From CBDUQN01 sp965369375 (lineage in GTDB: Bacteria; Krumholzibacteriota; Krumholzibacteriia; Krumholzibacteriales; Krumholzibacteriaceae), in the NCBI GenBank assembly GCA_965369375.1, contig CBDUQN010000048.1, positions 1 through 23,765 of the forward strand: 23,765 nucleotides of DNA. The letters run 5' to 3'. The stretch's first letter is position 1. Every line of letters begins with the position of its first letter. The notes below the pieces were generated by a model, which saw only the letters and a list, made by a program, of their open reading frames with translations, made no database searches and had not been told where the DNA came from. The position numbers and the translations under genes are program-made. Positions 15,601-23,765 of this stretch are shown in pieces.

Positions 15601-18600
15601 CGGTTTCGACGGCACGATCTCTGTGATTTACAACGCGCCCTCCGTAACCGGCATGAGCGATACCATCGATGCATTGCACTCGGTCATTCAGTCCAGCGAA
15701 ATAGACGATGTCGTCATCACCTCGAGCTCAACCGGCACGGCGACGCAGCTTTACGTAACCCTCATCTCCGGGGCGACATCGGAGGCGGGCGAGATATTTT
15801 CATTTCGGGTACAGGCGGTCGACGGCAATCTCAACCTCGATTCCGCGAACACGAGCCATATCGTTATCGACTCGTCTTCCGCCGGCGAATTCACCTTCAG
15901 TGAATCGTCCGACTTCTCCGCGACGACCTTCGAAACCGACCTCGAGAACGGCGAGAGGATCCTCTACGGGAGGGCGAACAAGGCGGGCACGTGGAACGTC
16001 GCTGTCACCGATGCCGCGTCACTGCTCGCTCCGGGTGTTCTGGCCGTAACCATAGAACCGGACAGCACCGTGAGCTACTACGATGTGTACGCGCCGGCCG
16101 GCGCCATCGCAGGGAGAGTTTTCTGGGTCCGTGCAGAGGCGCGCGACGAGTATGGAAACCTCGTGACGACGGCCGGGTACGGTATCTCGCTCGAAGCGGT
16201 CCTTGCCGCCGACAGTTTGGTGACGGCGAGTGATACCCTCTCTATCGAGAACGGCACTCTGTTCGACGGCGTTTTCGAGGAGTACAACGAGCGCTACCAC
16301 AGAGCGGAATCAATACAGGTGAAGGTAACGGACGGAATATTCTCCGCCGAGGGATACAGCGACACGATCACGATCGACCATGCCGCTGCATACCGAATCG
16401 CCGAGGTTACCGGTGATGCCACAGGCATTACCGTGGGAGAACGGGTCCAGATCGAGGGACGTGTCTATGACGCATTCGGTAATCCCGTCGACGACAAACG
16501 GGTTGTCTTCTCCAATCCACGCGGCAACGGTGCTCTCGACGCCACCGAATTGTATACCGACAATTCCGGTCTCGTATCAAACGGCTACCAAACGGGAAAT
16601 ACGGTGGGCCTGAACCGCGTAAAGGCAGTCATCGACAATGGAAATCCACCGGGTCTCAAGGTGATCGATTTCGACATCACAACGGTGCCGAAGGATAGCA
16701 TCGCGTACTGCGAGGTCGTCGTTCATGGCTCCTCGTTTCCCGCCGGTGATACTTTCAGTGTCGACGTGAGCGCCTTCGACGAATTCGACAACCTGATTGT
16801 CAGCGACGATACGACTCACCTCGTCCCCGCCGGTGAGGCACCGACGCTCGTCTTCATCCCCGAGACGGTCGTGCTCGACGGCGGTCAGCCCGCCTTCGAG
16901 GCATACGGTACCGCCGTGGGGCAAAACCGGATCGCAATGAAGCGGCTCGACGAGACCTTGCTGCCGAATTACAGCAACCCATTCACCATTACACAGGGAC
17001 CGGCGTACCGGATCAGCTATGTGAGCGGCAGCGCCACCGGTGTCGTCGCCGGCGCATCCGTACCACTCACCGTCCTGGTTGAAGATTCCTTCAGCAATCC
17101 TGTGGACGGCAAGCCCGTTCATTTCCGGATAGAGAACAATCGACCGGGGAATCCGCGGCTTGTCCCATCGTCCGGCATCGTATCGACGTCAACCGGCGGA
17201 AGTGCCACATGTACGTTGTTCACCAACAGCAACGCGGGCACAGACTCGGTTTACGCAACGATAGATAACGGCGATCCGGATTCGCTCGAACAGATACTCT
17301 TCAATATCGAAACGATAGCCGGGACGATCTTCAGTTATACGATCGAACCGGTCGACGCCGGCTACACGAGAGCGGCCGGGGAATACTTCAAGGTGCGGGT
17401 GATCGGCTACGACGACAAGGGTAACAGAGCCTACGGAGACGACACGACGCAGGTCCAGCTCGGAAGCGAAAGCGGCTCAGCCTGGTTTTTCAGGAATCGG
17501 ATTACGCTCTCGAACGGCTCGGATACGGTCACAGTGCGGGACACCATGGCGGAAACACTCGTTCTCACCGCACAGACCTTCCCGGCGGGCGCATCTGATG
17601 CGAGTGAACCGTTTACCATACTCCCCGCTGCACCGGCCAGTACGATCGAAGCGGAATCGATAGTGCCACCGATTATTACTGCGAACGATATCAACAAATC
17701 ACTTATTACGACAGCGCCGATCAGGGATGAATACAATAACGTGGTGGCCGCCGGTGAGCTCGTAACCGTTTCGACAGATTCGGGCGAGATCACGAGTGAT
17801 GACCGCGATCCTCCCCCTGGCAGAGAAGGTATTCAACGCCAGACAGAGCAGGACGGCAGAGTGCTCGTCTATCTGCAGGCGGGATTGGATCCCGCAACGG
17901 CGACAGTACAATTCCAGAGTGAGAACGGTACTGCCGCCGGTACGGCGCAGGTGATCTTCGCGCCGCCGCCTCTGTGCGAATACGGAGAGTATCTCGAACC
18001 GGAGATCGTACAGCCCGCAAATCCGGTTCAGTTCCGATGTGCGGTCGAAAACCTGAGTGAGACGAGCGTCATCGTCGATACCGACTCGTACATCGAATTC
18101 ACCGACGATATCCATACCTACCGGTCGAATCTCGCACAACCCGACACGATACAAGGATCAGAAACAGATACGCTCGAATTCAGCGTCGAACCGGTCGATC
18201 CCGATATGCTGAGCGGCAGATACACGCCGACCATCGGGATCAGCGGTATCGACCAATATGGCTCGAACTACCGGACACAATTCAGCGGCGGATCGAATTC
18301 GATCATCGTTTCACGGATCGAGGTAATCCAGATATCGGCCCCACCGATTGTCAGCAGGGGAGAAAAGACGGTTATTGGCGCTCGTCTCAAGAATACCGGC
18401 GAAGTTTCCATTACCATCAGGGACGTCGAGTTTCTGTTCGGAAACGGGAGTGGTGAACTGCTCGATGTCTGTACGCCAACCCTGCCGGACGTGCTGCCGA
18501 GCGGTCTGGAACGGGTATACAGCTGTTCCACACAGGTCAACTTTGGCGCTCCACTCGGTACAGACGTCATTTCAGCGGTAATCTTGGGAACGATTAACGG

Positions 18601-21600
18601 CGATACGATAGTCGCCTACTCGATGGACGAGGAGAAATACACGACCTGGGAAGTCCGATCCGAGGCGAGGATTTCCTATGAAGAGCATTCAATGAGCCCG
18701 TCTATAGTCTCGACCGGTCAGACCCGCGAATTCAGTGTCCGGCTCCACAACGAGGGCCAATCCGATGTCATCCTGGATGAATCACTAACGAGTCTTTCAT
18801 TCACAGACGGCATTGAAACGGTTTCCGTAGCTCTCGGCACGGGGGGAGGACTGTGGGGAGAATCGACCGTCGAGCTGCAGTTCCCGCCGGCGCAGGTGGT
18901 CACCGCCCCGGGAAAACACGAGGTCGTGATAACAATCCACGGCATGGAGTACGGTGCGCCCTTCGATACATCTTTTGCACTGGACGATTCGATACTCGTC
19001 GTAAGTCCCGCAGCGCTCGACTACGTGAACGGCAGCCTCGTACCGCAGACGGTAAGCAATGGACGCTCTGTCGCCTTCAGTATCGATGTGAACAATACGG
19101 GCGGTGCAGCGGTGGCCTGTAACCATGACAGCACGTTCTTCGTTTTCGGCAGCGATCCCGAAGATCCCGAATTTCGCGCCCCGCTGAACCGGGACCGCGG
19201 TGTAGACATCGCGGCCGGAGATACAACGACCCTGATTTTCACATCGAACGGAATACCGACCGAGCTGCCGACCGCACAGTATGTGCCGACGGTGGAGATC
19301 AGGGGTACAGAGAACGATGTAGGATTCGAAACGGAACTGACACTATCGAATGATCCAATAACCGTCTTGAGCCCACCGGACCTCGTCATCAACGAGGTCC
19401 GGTCTTCGGTGAGTCGGGTGACGGCAGACCAGGAAAAAACATGGAACCTGACCATAAATGTTGCAAACAACGGAGAGGCGCTCGTCTCACTCGACAACCT
19501 CGAGGTTCTCTTCTTCGATGAATCGACCGATGTGACACACCAGTACGAGTTGACGGTGGCCAACTTTACACCGGGCGAATTGCTGAACGGGAACACAGAC
19601 AAGGACATCTTCATCGAAATATGGGACAACGGCGAAAACGCGATGACACCCAGTACGGTCATTGTCGATGCGACGGCGTGGGGAACGGAGCAGATCACGC
19701 AACAGGAGCTTCCACCGGCGACGACCGGTCCGGGCACGCGGGGCAGCTTCCTCGTCCAGACCCGCGCCGCCCCCGTGGTCGTATCAGTCGAACCGTCCAT
19801 TCAGCAGGTTTCAGCGCTTCAGGATAGTAACTGGACGGTCGATGTCACGTTGAAAAACGAGGGGCAATCGGACATTCGACTCATTCTCGATGCTTTCCGC
19901 ACTCACCTCACATTCTCCGAACCGGCGGACTTTGTTGCGCTGACTCCCGCGTCGCTTCTCGGCGGTGGCGACATACTCGAAGGAGGATCGACCGATGTCC
20001 TGCGGTTCACCGTCGATACGACGGGTTCAGTAGCGGGAATAATAGATATCAATGTCCAGGTGGATGGCGTCGAGATAAACAGCGATAGGCCAATCGGCAC
20101 GATCGGGGCAATTCAGGGTGCACGAGTCGAAGTCCAGGAGCAGGCGGAACTCGCGATCACCCGCCTCTCGGCAAGCAGGGATCGGGTGACGATCGGACAG
20201 GACGGCGACTGGCATATCGAAATGGTGCTGAGAAACGACGGCGGTTCCACACTCAGCATCCATCCCGACAACACCGATTCCACGTGGATAGCCGTCTCCG
20301 GTGGAACGGGTCCGCAAATGGTGAGACCGGAAGAACTCGAGGGCGGAGGGATCATCCTCGAACCCGGCGAGATTGACAGCCTCAGATTCGACGTTGTAAC
20401 GACACTCAGCGTCTCTGCCGGCGTGCAGGTTATCACCGGCGCCGTCGTCGGACATGAGAACAACAGTGGTCGAATCGTTTACGACGCCATACCGGGCGGT
20501 CCGGGCTCGGGGATAGTGACCTTCCAGCGGCGTCCCGAACCGGTTTATGTAGCCACAAGTCTCTCCCCGGATACCGTCAGCCTGGGAACCGCCGTTTCGT
20601 TCGAGCTATTCATAGAGAGCGGCGATACCGACCACGCGACACTCGTGCTCGATCCCGTCCTGACACGCGTGTCATTCAACGATGGCTTGGATGAATTCAC
20701 CGCTCCACTCTCCCCCTCATCCGATAACGAGCTCCTGGGTGGAGAGGCGACAATGCTCAAATTCGAGAACACCGCCGTCGACGAGGCAATCGAATTGGGA
20801 TCCTACAGCCTGGACGTTCATCTCATTGGAAGCGAAAACGGCAATGTGTTCGATACAGTCGTAACGACCTGGGAAGACGAAGTAGATGTCATTGCGGCCC
20901 CGGACCTCAGTATCAACACCATACTCGTGCCATCCACCGTAACCGCGGATCAGCAAAGACCGTGGCAGGCCCGTATGGTGCTGCAGAACAACGGCGAAGC
21001 GCCGGTCGAACTCGATCTCGCCGAGGAAAGCACGAATATCTCGTTTTTCATTTTCGGTGTGAAGACGTCGGACTATGACATCTCCTACCCCGAGAGCCTC
21101 CAGGTAGCCGGGGGAAGCGTTCTTTCCGGTGGTGGCGTCGCCGACACGCTCGTGTTTACGATCAATCGAACAGGATCGACAACCGGTGCGGCGATTGTCC
21201 ATGGAGAAGTCAAGGGAAGGGACAGTTACAGCAGTGATATTCGCGGCGACAATACGTACAGCCGGGGCGGCAGCCCGATGCGCATACAAGCACCGGGTGT
21301 GCCCGAGGTTACCTTGACGACCACAGACCGGGTTATGGGAACCGTCACCTCGGGCCAGTCGACTCCGTGGAATATAACGATCGAGGTTTGTAACATAGGT
21401 GGGGCAACGCTGGAACTCGATATGAACAATACTCTCGTCTACGCGGATGCCGGGCCGCTCTCACAGACCAAACCTCCGCGATTCGACGAGGGAGACGACA
21501 TCCTACCCGGCGGAGAGTGCCGGCACCTGACATTCGAGATAACACCGACGCCCGATATTCCAGGAGGCGCCGATCTGACACTGCACGCCCGTGTGACCTT

Positions 21601-23765
21601 CGTCGAACAGAACAGCGGACAGACCATCTACGTCGATACCGGCGAGCAGGGAAGCGGAGAGGGTACAATCAGGGTGCAGGCCCCGGCCGAGTTGCGTCTT
21701 GCCGAGCTCACCAACGCTTCGTTCAATGCGCCGTTCGTGAACAGGGGTCAGTACTTCCCCGTTATTCTCCGGATTGAAAACGAAGGCGAGGCAGCGGTCG
21801 ATAGCGTATTCGTTTCTCTCACCACCAACGGCACCTCGAACATCGAGAATGCACCCGTTGTGATCGAGCATCTCGATGGTTCAACCACTGCCACTGATAC
21901 GTTCTTTGTTACCGCGACTGATATTTCGGGCAGCGAAACATTCGAAGCGGCAATAGCCTCGGCTGTCGATGTGAATTCGAGAGAACGCGATCTCTATAAT
22001 ATATCGACAGCTATCGACGATACAACCACCGCCGAGATCCGGGAGCCGGGATCCCTTATCGTAATACGTACCTACCCGTCACAGCCGGAGGTCAACAGTG
22101 GTCAGGATATTCCGTATTGGAACGTGTGGGTCGTTCTCGAAAATAATGGTGATGCTCCCGTGACGATAGCCGCACCCTCTTCCGACGACGATATAATGTT
22201 CTACCTCGAATCAACCAGGCAGCTCGATTACGCCGTCGATCCCCCGACTGCCTTCGCCTCGGGCAGCAGTGGATGGACGCTCACAGGCGGATTGAGGGAT
22301 TCGCTCTCTTACACGGTGACATCGACCGGTCTCGCTACGGGCAGCGTCTCAGTGACGGCAACCGTTTCGTGGTCCGACGGCAACGATCCACATCGTGTTA
22401 CGGCACCGGCGCAGGGAGAGACATCGGTGGAGGTTACGGAGGTTTCGGGTGTAAGAATCACGGAGGTAACGAGTAATGCACCGAACAGGGATGACTTCAA
22501 CGACGTGTCCACCGTGAATATCGGACAGATGTTCGATATTACCGTTACGGTGACCAATATCGGGGGTGATGCCCTGGACAGCGTCCAGGTCGAATTGACC
22601 TCGAGCAGGCCGAGCGATTCTTCTGCGACAAGCCTGCAGGGACCGGCGTACCGGAGTGTCGAGAAGGATTCATCCGTGAATTACGTATTCGATGTAACTG
22701 CCTCGTCGATTACGGGCGCAGAGAATCTCTCCGCCCGGATCACGAAGGCCGTCTCCCGGGTAACCGGAATGCCTGTGGTACCATTACCACCGGTCCATCC
22801 AATTGAGATATTGAACATACAGACTCCCGCCGTCGTCTCATGCAGCTTGTGGGTGAGTGCCCCCCCCGGTGCCGTCGATGACACCATTTCGACGGGGCAG
22901 ATGTTCGATGTAACGGTGCTGGGCACGAAGAACGGCGAAGCATCGATCGACGATACGGGACAAATAACCCTGACGGTACCGCCTAACTTCATCTTCATCA
23001 ATCCCAGCGAGCCGACAACGACTCCATTTGTTCCGAATGAGGAGTATACGTGGACGCTTGTCGCGCGGCCGGATCCGTCGGATTATAATTTCTCAGCCCG
23101 AATCAACCACCTGCCGATCGATGTCAACACCAACGAGTCAGCGGCGGTTACCGCAGAGCAATCCGACATAACGATCGTCGTCGAGGATTCGGCCCATGTC
23201 GAGCAGTGTGTTATAGCTGTTTCCTATCCCGAGGGGGCAATAGACGGCACACTTTCGACGGATCAGACATTTCATGTGCGCGCTGACGTCAGAGCATCGG
23301 CCAATGCCGAGAACGTATGGGCTGAATTGACTGTCCCTCCAGGATTTACGATTGTCGGCAATGCGAGGCGCGAGATCGGGAACGGGGGAAGTGATACGTC
23401 GGCAACCTGGACGGTATCGGCTCCCGTCAACGAAACCGACGGCACGATCACGGCCTCTGTAGGAGGCAGCGATGGCAATTCCGGAATGACTTTCCAGGAT
23501 GCATGCGCTTCACCGATTACGGTCAATGTCGTCGAGAAGGCACGGCTCGAGCTGAAGGCCCGGATCACGAGTCCCGATGCGGCACTTGACGGAAGTATAC
23601 CGACCGGTTTGGAATTCACGATTGAAGCCTCTGTTACAAATAGAGGACGTGCAGGTGTCGATACAACCGACGCGCGAATCGGTATCGTTCTGCCCGAAGG
23701 CTGGGAGGAGAGCCTGACCTCAGCCGGTGATACGACGAAACCGTTCATTCCGGGGACTCCCGTTG
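12623..23765 (+). CDS. Giant secreted/surface protein: invasin-like Ig modules followed by CARDB-like modules (3' end outside window)
   Basis: One frame stays open for 3,714 codons to the right edge; I re-read it at several points (14042, 16001, 18041, 20021, 22001, 23702) and the phase never changes. The ATG at 12623 opens a good signal peptide (MPHARHGRAIAWILLLMLL... ending SASA, cleavage before DPGSGT); no strong ribosome binding site precedes it, and TTG 12587 in the same frame is an alternative. Residues about 35-200 are an N-terminal beta domain. Residues about 200-1775 hold roughly 15 Ig-like modules of about 100 residues with the Big-1/invasin signature (VRDQFGNTVDGVPV, VRDDFGNPVIDAQV, VYDAFGNPVDDKRV). 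Residues about 1776 to the edge hold roughly 16 CARDB-like modules (VLQNNGEAPVELDL, RIENEGEAAVDSV, VLENNGDAPVTI). It is Asp/Thr/Ser/Val rich with few Cys. A surface fibre, adhesin or stalk is likely; the anchor or sorting tail would lie beyond the window. Confidence 0.9.
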   Translation, partial: MPHARHGRAIAWILLLMLLAGPQSASADPGSGTAAVSPPDSVEAGSFGTWTFRYTTIDTFSSGVVELVIPNGWSSPQDADPNSTGYVTVFTNGSGTPSLGISAMTVTVYVDTLMESEWIEITYGDSAPSGRARADTVAQTGVEFIVRSDPLDSLPTPVTPSPMLDIVAGPVDLEASRLASMDSPAVADSIDAVLIAVTVIDTFGNAINGEDVTLDVSPLEGTYWDDPGHSDIYGEATGSIYSTVAGTKVVSAYVDEGSLEDNVHVDFVAGSVDTSRSYIHVLENPTVVKEEADTIHVVVMDVYGNSIGGKEVVLELVLGDGTVDPPSDTTDTNGVAVFTLASTVSGTKALRASVDGSYLEDAVDVVFQPGTPFSINALPSDTTAEAGSYVRYRLYIEDEFGNASPVSFEQTISLFSEEGSFHDISDSTVTSTLNIPAGGDSAHVFFRSELKNLNGDDIFFLDDDEIPPQIGWKRVTIRIDHADPDTVASELSTSPKIVIADGIDPTTASVVVRDQFGNTVDGVPVSVSVSPVEGTNVDPPVKDSGSDGVAEFAVRSTTAAEKIISADVNGRTIADTDTVTFIAGEVNADSSSVTPDTNRVTANGTDSVEITVIVRDDFGNPVIDAQVTLSASGEDNSPVDPGHTDSNGVAVGYVKSTKAQIKNITASAGQVTISDVAQVEFVADAVDHFLITHDGAATAGIYENIDIEALDLFENRVTWFTDTISVYTNTSTTGDFDVQWARGPGAINDPIYLAADTATYEFDPADNGRVTLSVSDTRAESITIFASYNTVTSQSATPLSVAPAAADSIVVVSGDGQNADVDTPVPYDLVVAVKDEYGNSVEDETVTFSVMRPAEGVIDTDPGSPGIDSTAATRTDGRASCPYWRLGHTSGTGTDEVRAYIAGGIVNEVTFTASADPGPPTSVDLKAGSEIVTVGTSTTVTATLLDEFGNGVVDEPLIIFIADGLGLDADGSLSNDPASPTDWAGPYARVGNSGFDGTISVIYNAPSVTGMSDTIDALHSVIQSSEIDDVVITSSSTGTATQLYVTLISGATSEAGEIFSFRVQAVDGNLNLDSANTSHIVIDSSSAGEFTFSESSDFSATTFETDLENGERILYGRANKAGTWNVAVTDAASLLAPGVLAVTIEPDSTVSYYDVYAPAGAIAGRVFWVRAEARDEYGNLVTTAGYGISLEAVLAADSLVTASDTLSIENGTLFDGVFEEYNERYHRAESIQVKVTDGIFSAEGYSDTITIDHAAAYRIAEVTGDATGITVGERVQIEGRVYDAFGNPVDDKRVVFSNPRGNGALDATELYTDNSGLVSNGYQTGNTVGLNRVKAVIDNGNPPGLKVIDFDITTVPKDSIAYCEVVVHGSSFPAGDTFSVDVSAFDEFDNLIVSDDTTHLVPAGEAPTLVFIPETVVLDGGQPAFEAYGTAVGQNRIAMKRLDETLLPNYSNPFTITQGPAYRISYVSGSATGVVAGASVPLTVLVEDSFSNPVDGKPVHFRIENNRPGNPRLVPSSGIVSTSTGGSATCTLFTNSNAGTDSVYATIDNGDPDSLEQILFNIETIAGTIFSYTIEPVDAGYTRAAGEYFKVRVIGYDDKGNRAYGDDTTQVQLGSESGSAWFFRNRITLSNGSDTVTVRDTMAETLVLTAQTFPAGASDASEPFTILPAAPASTIEAESIVPPIITANDINKSLITTAPIRDEYNNVVAAGELVTVSTDSGEITSDDRDPPPGREGIQRQTEQDGRVLVYLQAGLDPATATVQFQSENGTAAGTAQVIFAPPPLCEYGEYLEPEIVQPANPVQFRCAVENLSETSVIVDTDSYIEFTDDIHTYRSNLAQPDTIQGSETDTLEFSVEPVDPDMLSGRYTPTIGISGIDQYGSNYRTQFSGGSNSIIVSRIEVIQISAPPIVSRGEKTVIGARLKNTGEVSITIRDVEFLFGNGSGELLDVCTPTLPDVLPSGLERVYSCSTQVNFGAPLGTDVISAVILGTINGDTIVAYSMDEEKYTTWEVRSEARISYEEHSMSPSIVSTGQTREFSVRLHNEGQSDVILDESLTSLSFTDGIETVSVALGTGGGLWGESTVELQFPPAQVVTAPGKHEVVITIHGMEYGAPFDTSFALDDSILVVSPAALDYVNGSLVPQTVSNGRSVAFSIDVNNTGGAAVACNHDSTFFVFGSDPEDPEFRAPLNRDRGVDIAAGDTTTLIFTSNGIPTELPTAQYVPTVEIRGTENDVGFETELTLSNDPITVLSPPDLVINEVRSSVSRVTADQEKTWNLTINVANNGEALVSLDNLEVLFFDESTDVTHQYELTVANFTPGELLNGNTDKDIFIEIWDNGENAMTPSTVIVDATAWGTEQITQQELPPATTGPGTRGSFLVQTRAAPVVVSVEPSIQQVSALQDSNWTVDVTLKNEGQSDIRLILDAFRTHLTFSEPADFVALTPASLLGGGDILEGGSTDVLRFTVDTTGSVAGIIDINVQVDGVEINSDRPIGTIGAIQGARVEVQEQAELAITRLSASRDRVTIGQDGDWHIEMVLRNDGGSTLSIHPDNTDSTWIAVSGGTGPQMVRPEELEGGGIILEPGEIDSLRFDVVTTLSVSAGVQVITGAVVGHENNSGRIVYDAIPGGPGSGIVTFQRRPEPVYVATSLSPDTVSLGTAVSFELFIESGDTDHATLVLDPVLTRVSFNDGLDEFTAPLSPSSDNELLGGEATMLKFENTAVDEAIELGSYSLDVHLIGSENGNVFDTVVTTWEDEVDVIAAPDLSINTILVPSTVTADQQRPWQARMVLQNNGEAPVELDLAEESTNISFFIFGVKTSDYDISYPESLQVAGGSVLSGGGVADTLVFTINRTGSTTGAAIVHGEVKGRDSYSSDIRGDNTYSRGGSPMRIQAPGVPEVTLTTTDRVMGTVTSGQSTPWNITIEVCNIGGATLELDMNNTLVYADAGPLSQTKPPRFDEGDDILPGGECRHLTFEITPTPDIPGGADLTLHARVTFVEQNSGQTIYVDTGEQGSGEGTIRVQAPAELRLAELTNASFNAPFVNRGQYFPVILRIENEGEAAVDSVFVSLTTNGTSNIENAPVVIEHLDGSTTATDTFFVTATDISGSETFEAAIASAVDVNSRERDLYNISTAIDDTTTAEIREPGSLIVIRTYPSQPEVNSGQDIPYWNVWVVLENNGDAPVTIAAPSSDDDIMFYLESTRQLDYAVDPPTAFASGSSGWTLTGGLRDSLSYTVTSTGLATGSVSVTATVSWSDGNDPHRVTAPAQGETSVEVTEVSGVRITEVTSNAPNRDDFNDVSTVNIGQMFDITVTVTNIGGDALDSVQVELTSSRPSDSSATSLQGPAYRSVEKDSSVNYVFDVTASSITGAENLSARITKAVSRVTGMPVVPLPPVHPIEILNIQTPAVVSCSLWVSAPPGAVDDTISTGQMFDVTVLGTKNGEASIDDTGQITLTVPPNFIFINPSEPTTTPFVPNEEYTWTLVARPDPSDYNFSARINHLPIDVNTNESAAVTAEQSDITIVVEDSAHVEQCVIAVSYPEGAIDGTLSTDQTFHVRADVRASANAENVWAELTVPPGFTIVGNARREIGNGGSDTSATWTVSAPVNETDGTITASVGGSDGNSGMTFQDACASPITVNVVEKARLELKARITSPDAALDGSIPTGLEFTIEASVTNRGRAGVDTTDARIGIVLPEGWEESLTSAGDTTKPFIPGTPV
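13200..17940 (+). repeat. About 15 invasin/Big-1-like Ig modules within the giant gene
   Basis: Modules are recognised by a strand carrying D-x-(F/Y)-G-N or a variant, about 100 residues apart. Examples are VIDTFGNAING, VMDVYGNSIGG, IEDEFGNASP, VRDQFGNTVDG, VRDDFGNPVID, VKDEYGNSVED, LLDEFGNGVVD, ARDEYGNLVTT, VYDAFGNPVDD, VEDSFSNPVDG and IRDEYNNVVAA. Later strands often carry T(D/N)SxG(V/L)A(x)F-type turns. Two or three modules have degenerate cores (ALDLFENRV, AVDGNLNLD). Confidence 0.8.
16064..17635 (+). repeat. Alternating A-B-A-B-A module block inside the giant gene
   Basis: Within the Ig region, two module types alternate. B modules open at 16388 (AYRIAEVTGDATG) and 17003 (AYRISYVSGSATG), exactly 615 bases (205 codons) apart, and share FGNPVD/FSNPVD, KxVxF and VxAxIDNGxP. 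A modules (about 16064-16387, 16697-17002 and 17318-17635) share an AG-x4-V opening and a D(E/D)xxN core, and A2 and A3 share PFTI near the end. The block looks like duplication of a two-module unit rather than of single modules. Confidence 0.65.
17950..23765 (+). repeat. About 16 CARDB-like modules within the giant gene
   Basis: Each module of about 110-130 residues begins with a strand such as APDLSINTI or AELAITRLS, then VTxxQ...W and a core strand ending in N-(N/E/T)-G-(E/G/Q)-(A/S). Examples of the core are RLKNTGEVSI, RLHNEGQSDV, DVNNTGGAAV, NVANNGEALV, TLKNEGQSDI, VLRNDGGSTL, VLQNNGEAPV, EVCNIGGATL, RIENEGEAAV, VLENNGDAPV and TVTNIGGDAL. CARDB and related DUF11-like modules are extracellular beta-sandwiches seen in cell-adhesion proteins. 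The closest pair in the VTADQ region is at about 19375 and 20900. Confidence 0.75.

Noticed and set aside
13187..23748. Many minus-strand and alternate-frame open frames of 60-260 codons over the giant gene
   Set aside because: They are shadows of one continuous plus-strand frame with clear modular protein content, and none has a ribosome binding site plus domain support.

Overview
The window is moderately GC-rich DNA from what looks like an uncultivated member of the FCB superphylum, possibly Krumholzibacteriota or a related candidate phylum such as Eisenbacteria or Latescibacterota. Three secreted proteins end in a FlgD-like/type-A sorting tail (YPNPFNP...VYD.TGR...G.YFY...RK.VLLR), a style typical of those groups. 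Signal peptides, a lipobox lipoprotein and sigma70-like promoters (TTGACG-N17-TATAAT) fit a didermic bacterium. The phylum is an inference from protein style, not from a marker gene.

Layout: (1) 1-437 (-), the N-terminal part of a multi-span membrane protein that looks like a potassium channel. (2) 509-6793, a secreted-protein block: two paralogous eight-repeat (probably beta-propeller) proteins on the minus strand flank a plus-strand secreted protein. That middle protein has a perfect upstream promoter but apparently a non-canonical ATT start. (3) 6944-9680 (-), a short operon-like run: GT4 glycosyltransferase, VOC/glyoxalase-fold protein, and DNA polymerase IV (dinB), ending in a terminator. 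(4) 9823-10680 (-), a cysteine-rich lipoprotein, divergent from (5) 10945-12387 (+), a rhomboid protease fused to TPR repeats. (6) 12623-23765 (+), one uninterrupted frame of at least 3,714 codons that runs off the window. It encodes a giant exported protein: about 15 invasin-like Ig modules (DxFGN signature), then about 16 CARDB-like modules (NNGEA signature).

How the genes work together: more than two thirds of the window encodes exported or surface proteins built from tandem beta-rich modules. The propeller proteins and the plus-strand protein are likely cargo of a type IX-like (or other C-terminal-tail) secretion route whose machinery is not in this window. The giant protein is best read as a surface fibre, adhesin or stalk. 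The dinB operon and the rhomboid-TPR protein are ordinary cell-envelope and DNA-repair functions with no demonstrated link to it. No tRNA, rRNA, CRISPR array, insertion sequence or phage gene was seen, and no gene-free stretch exceeds 300 bases.
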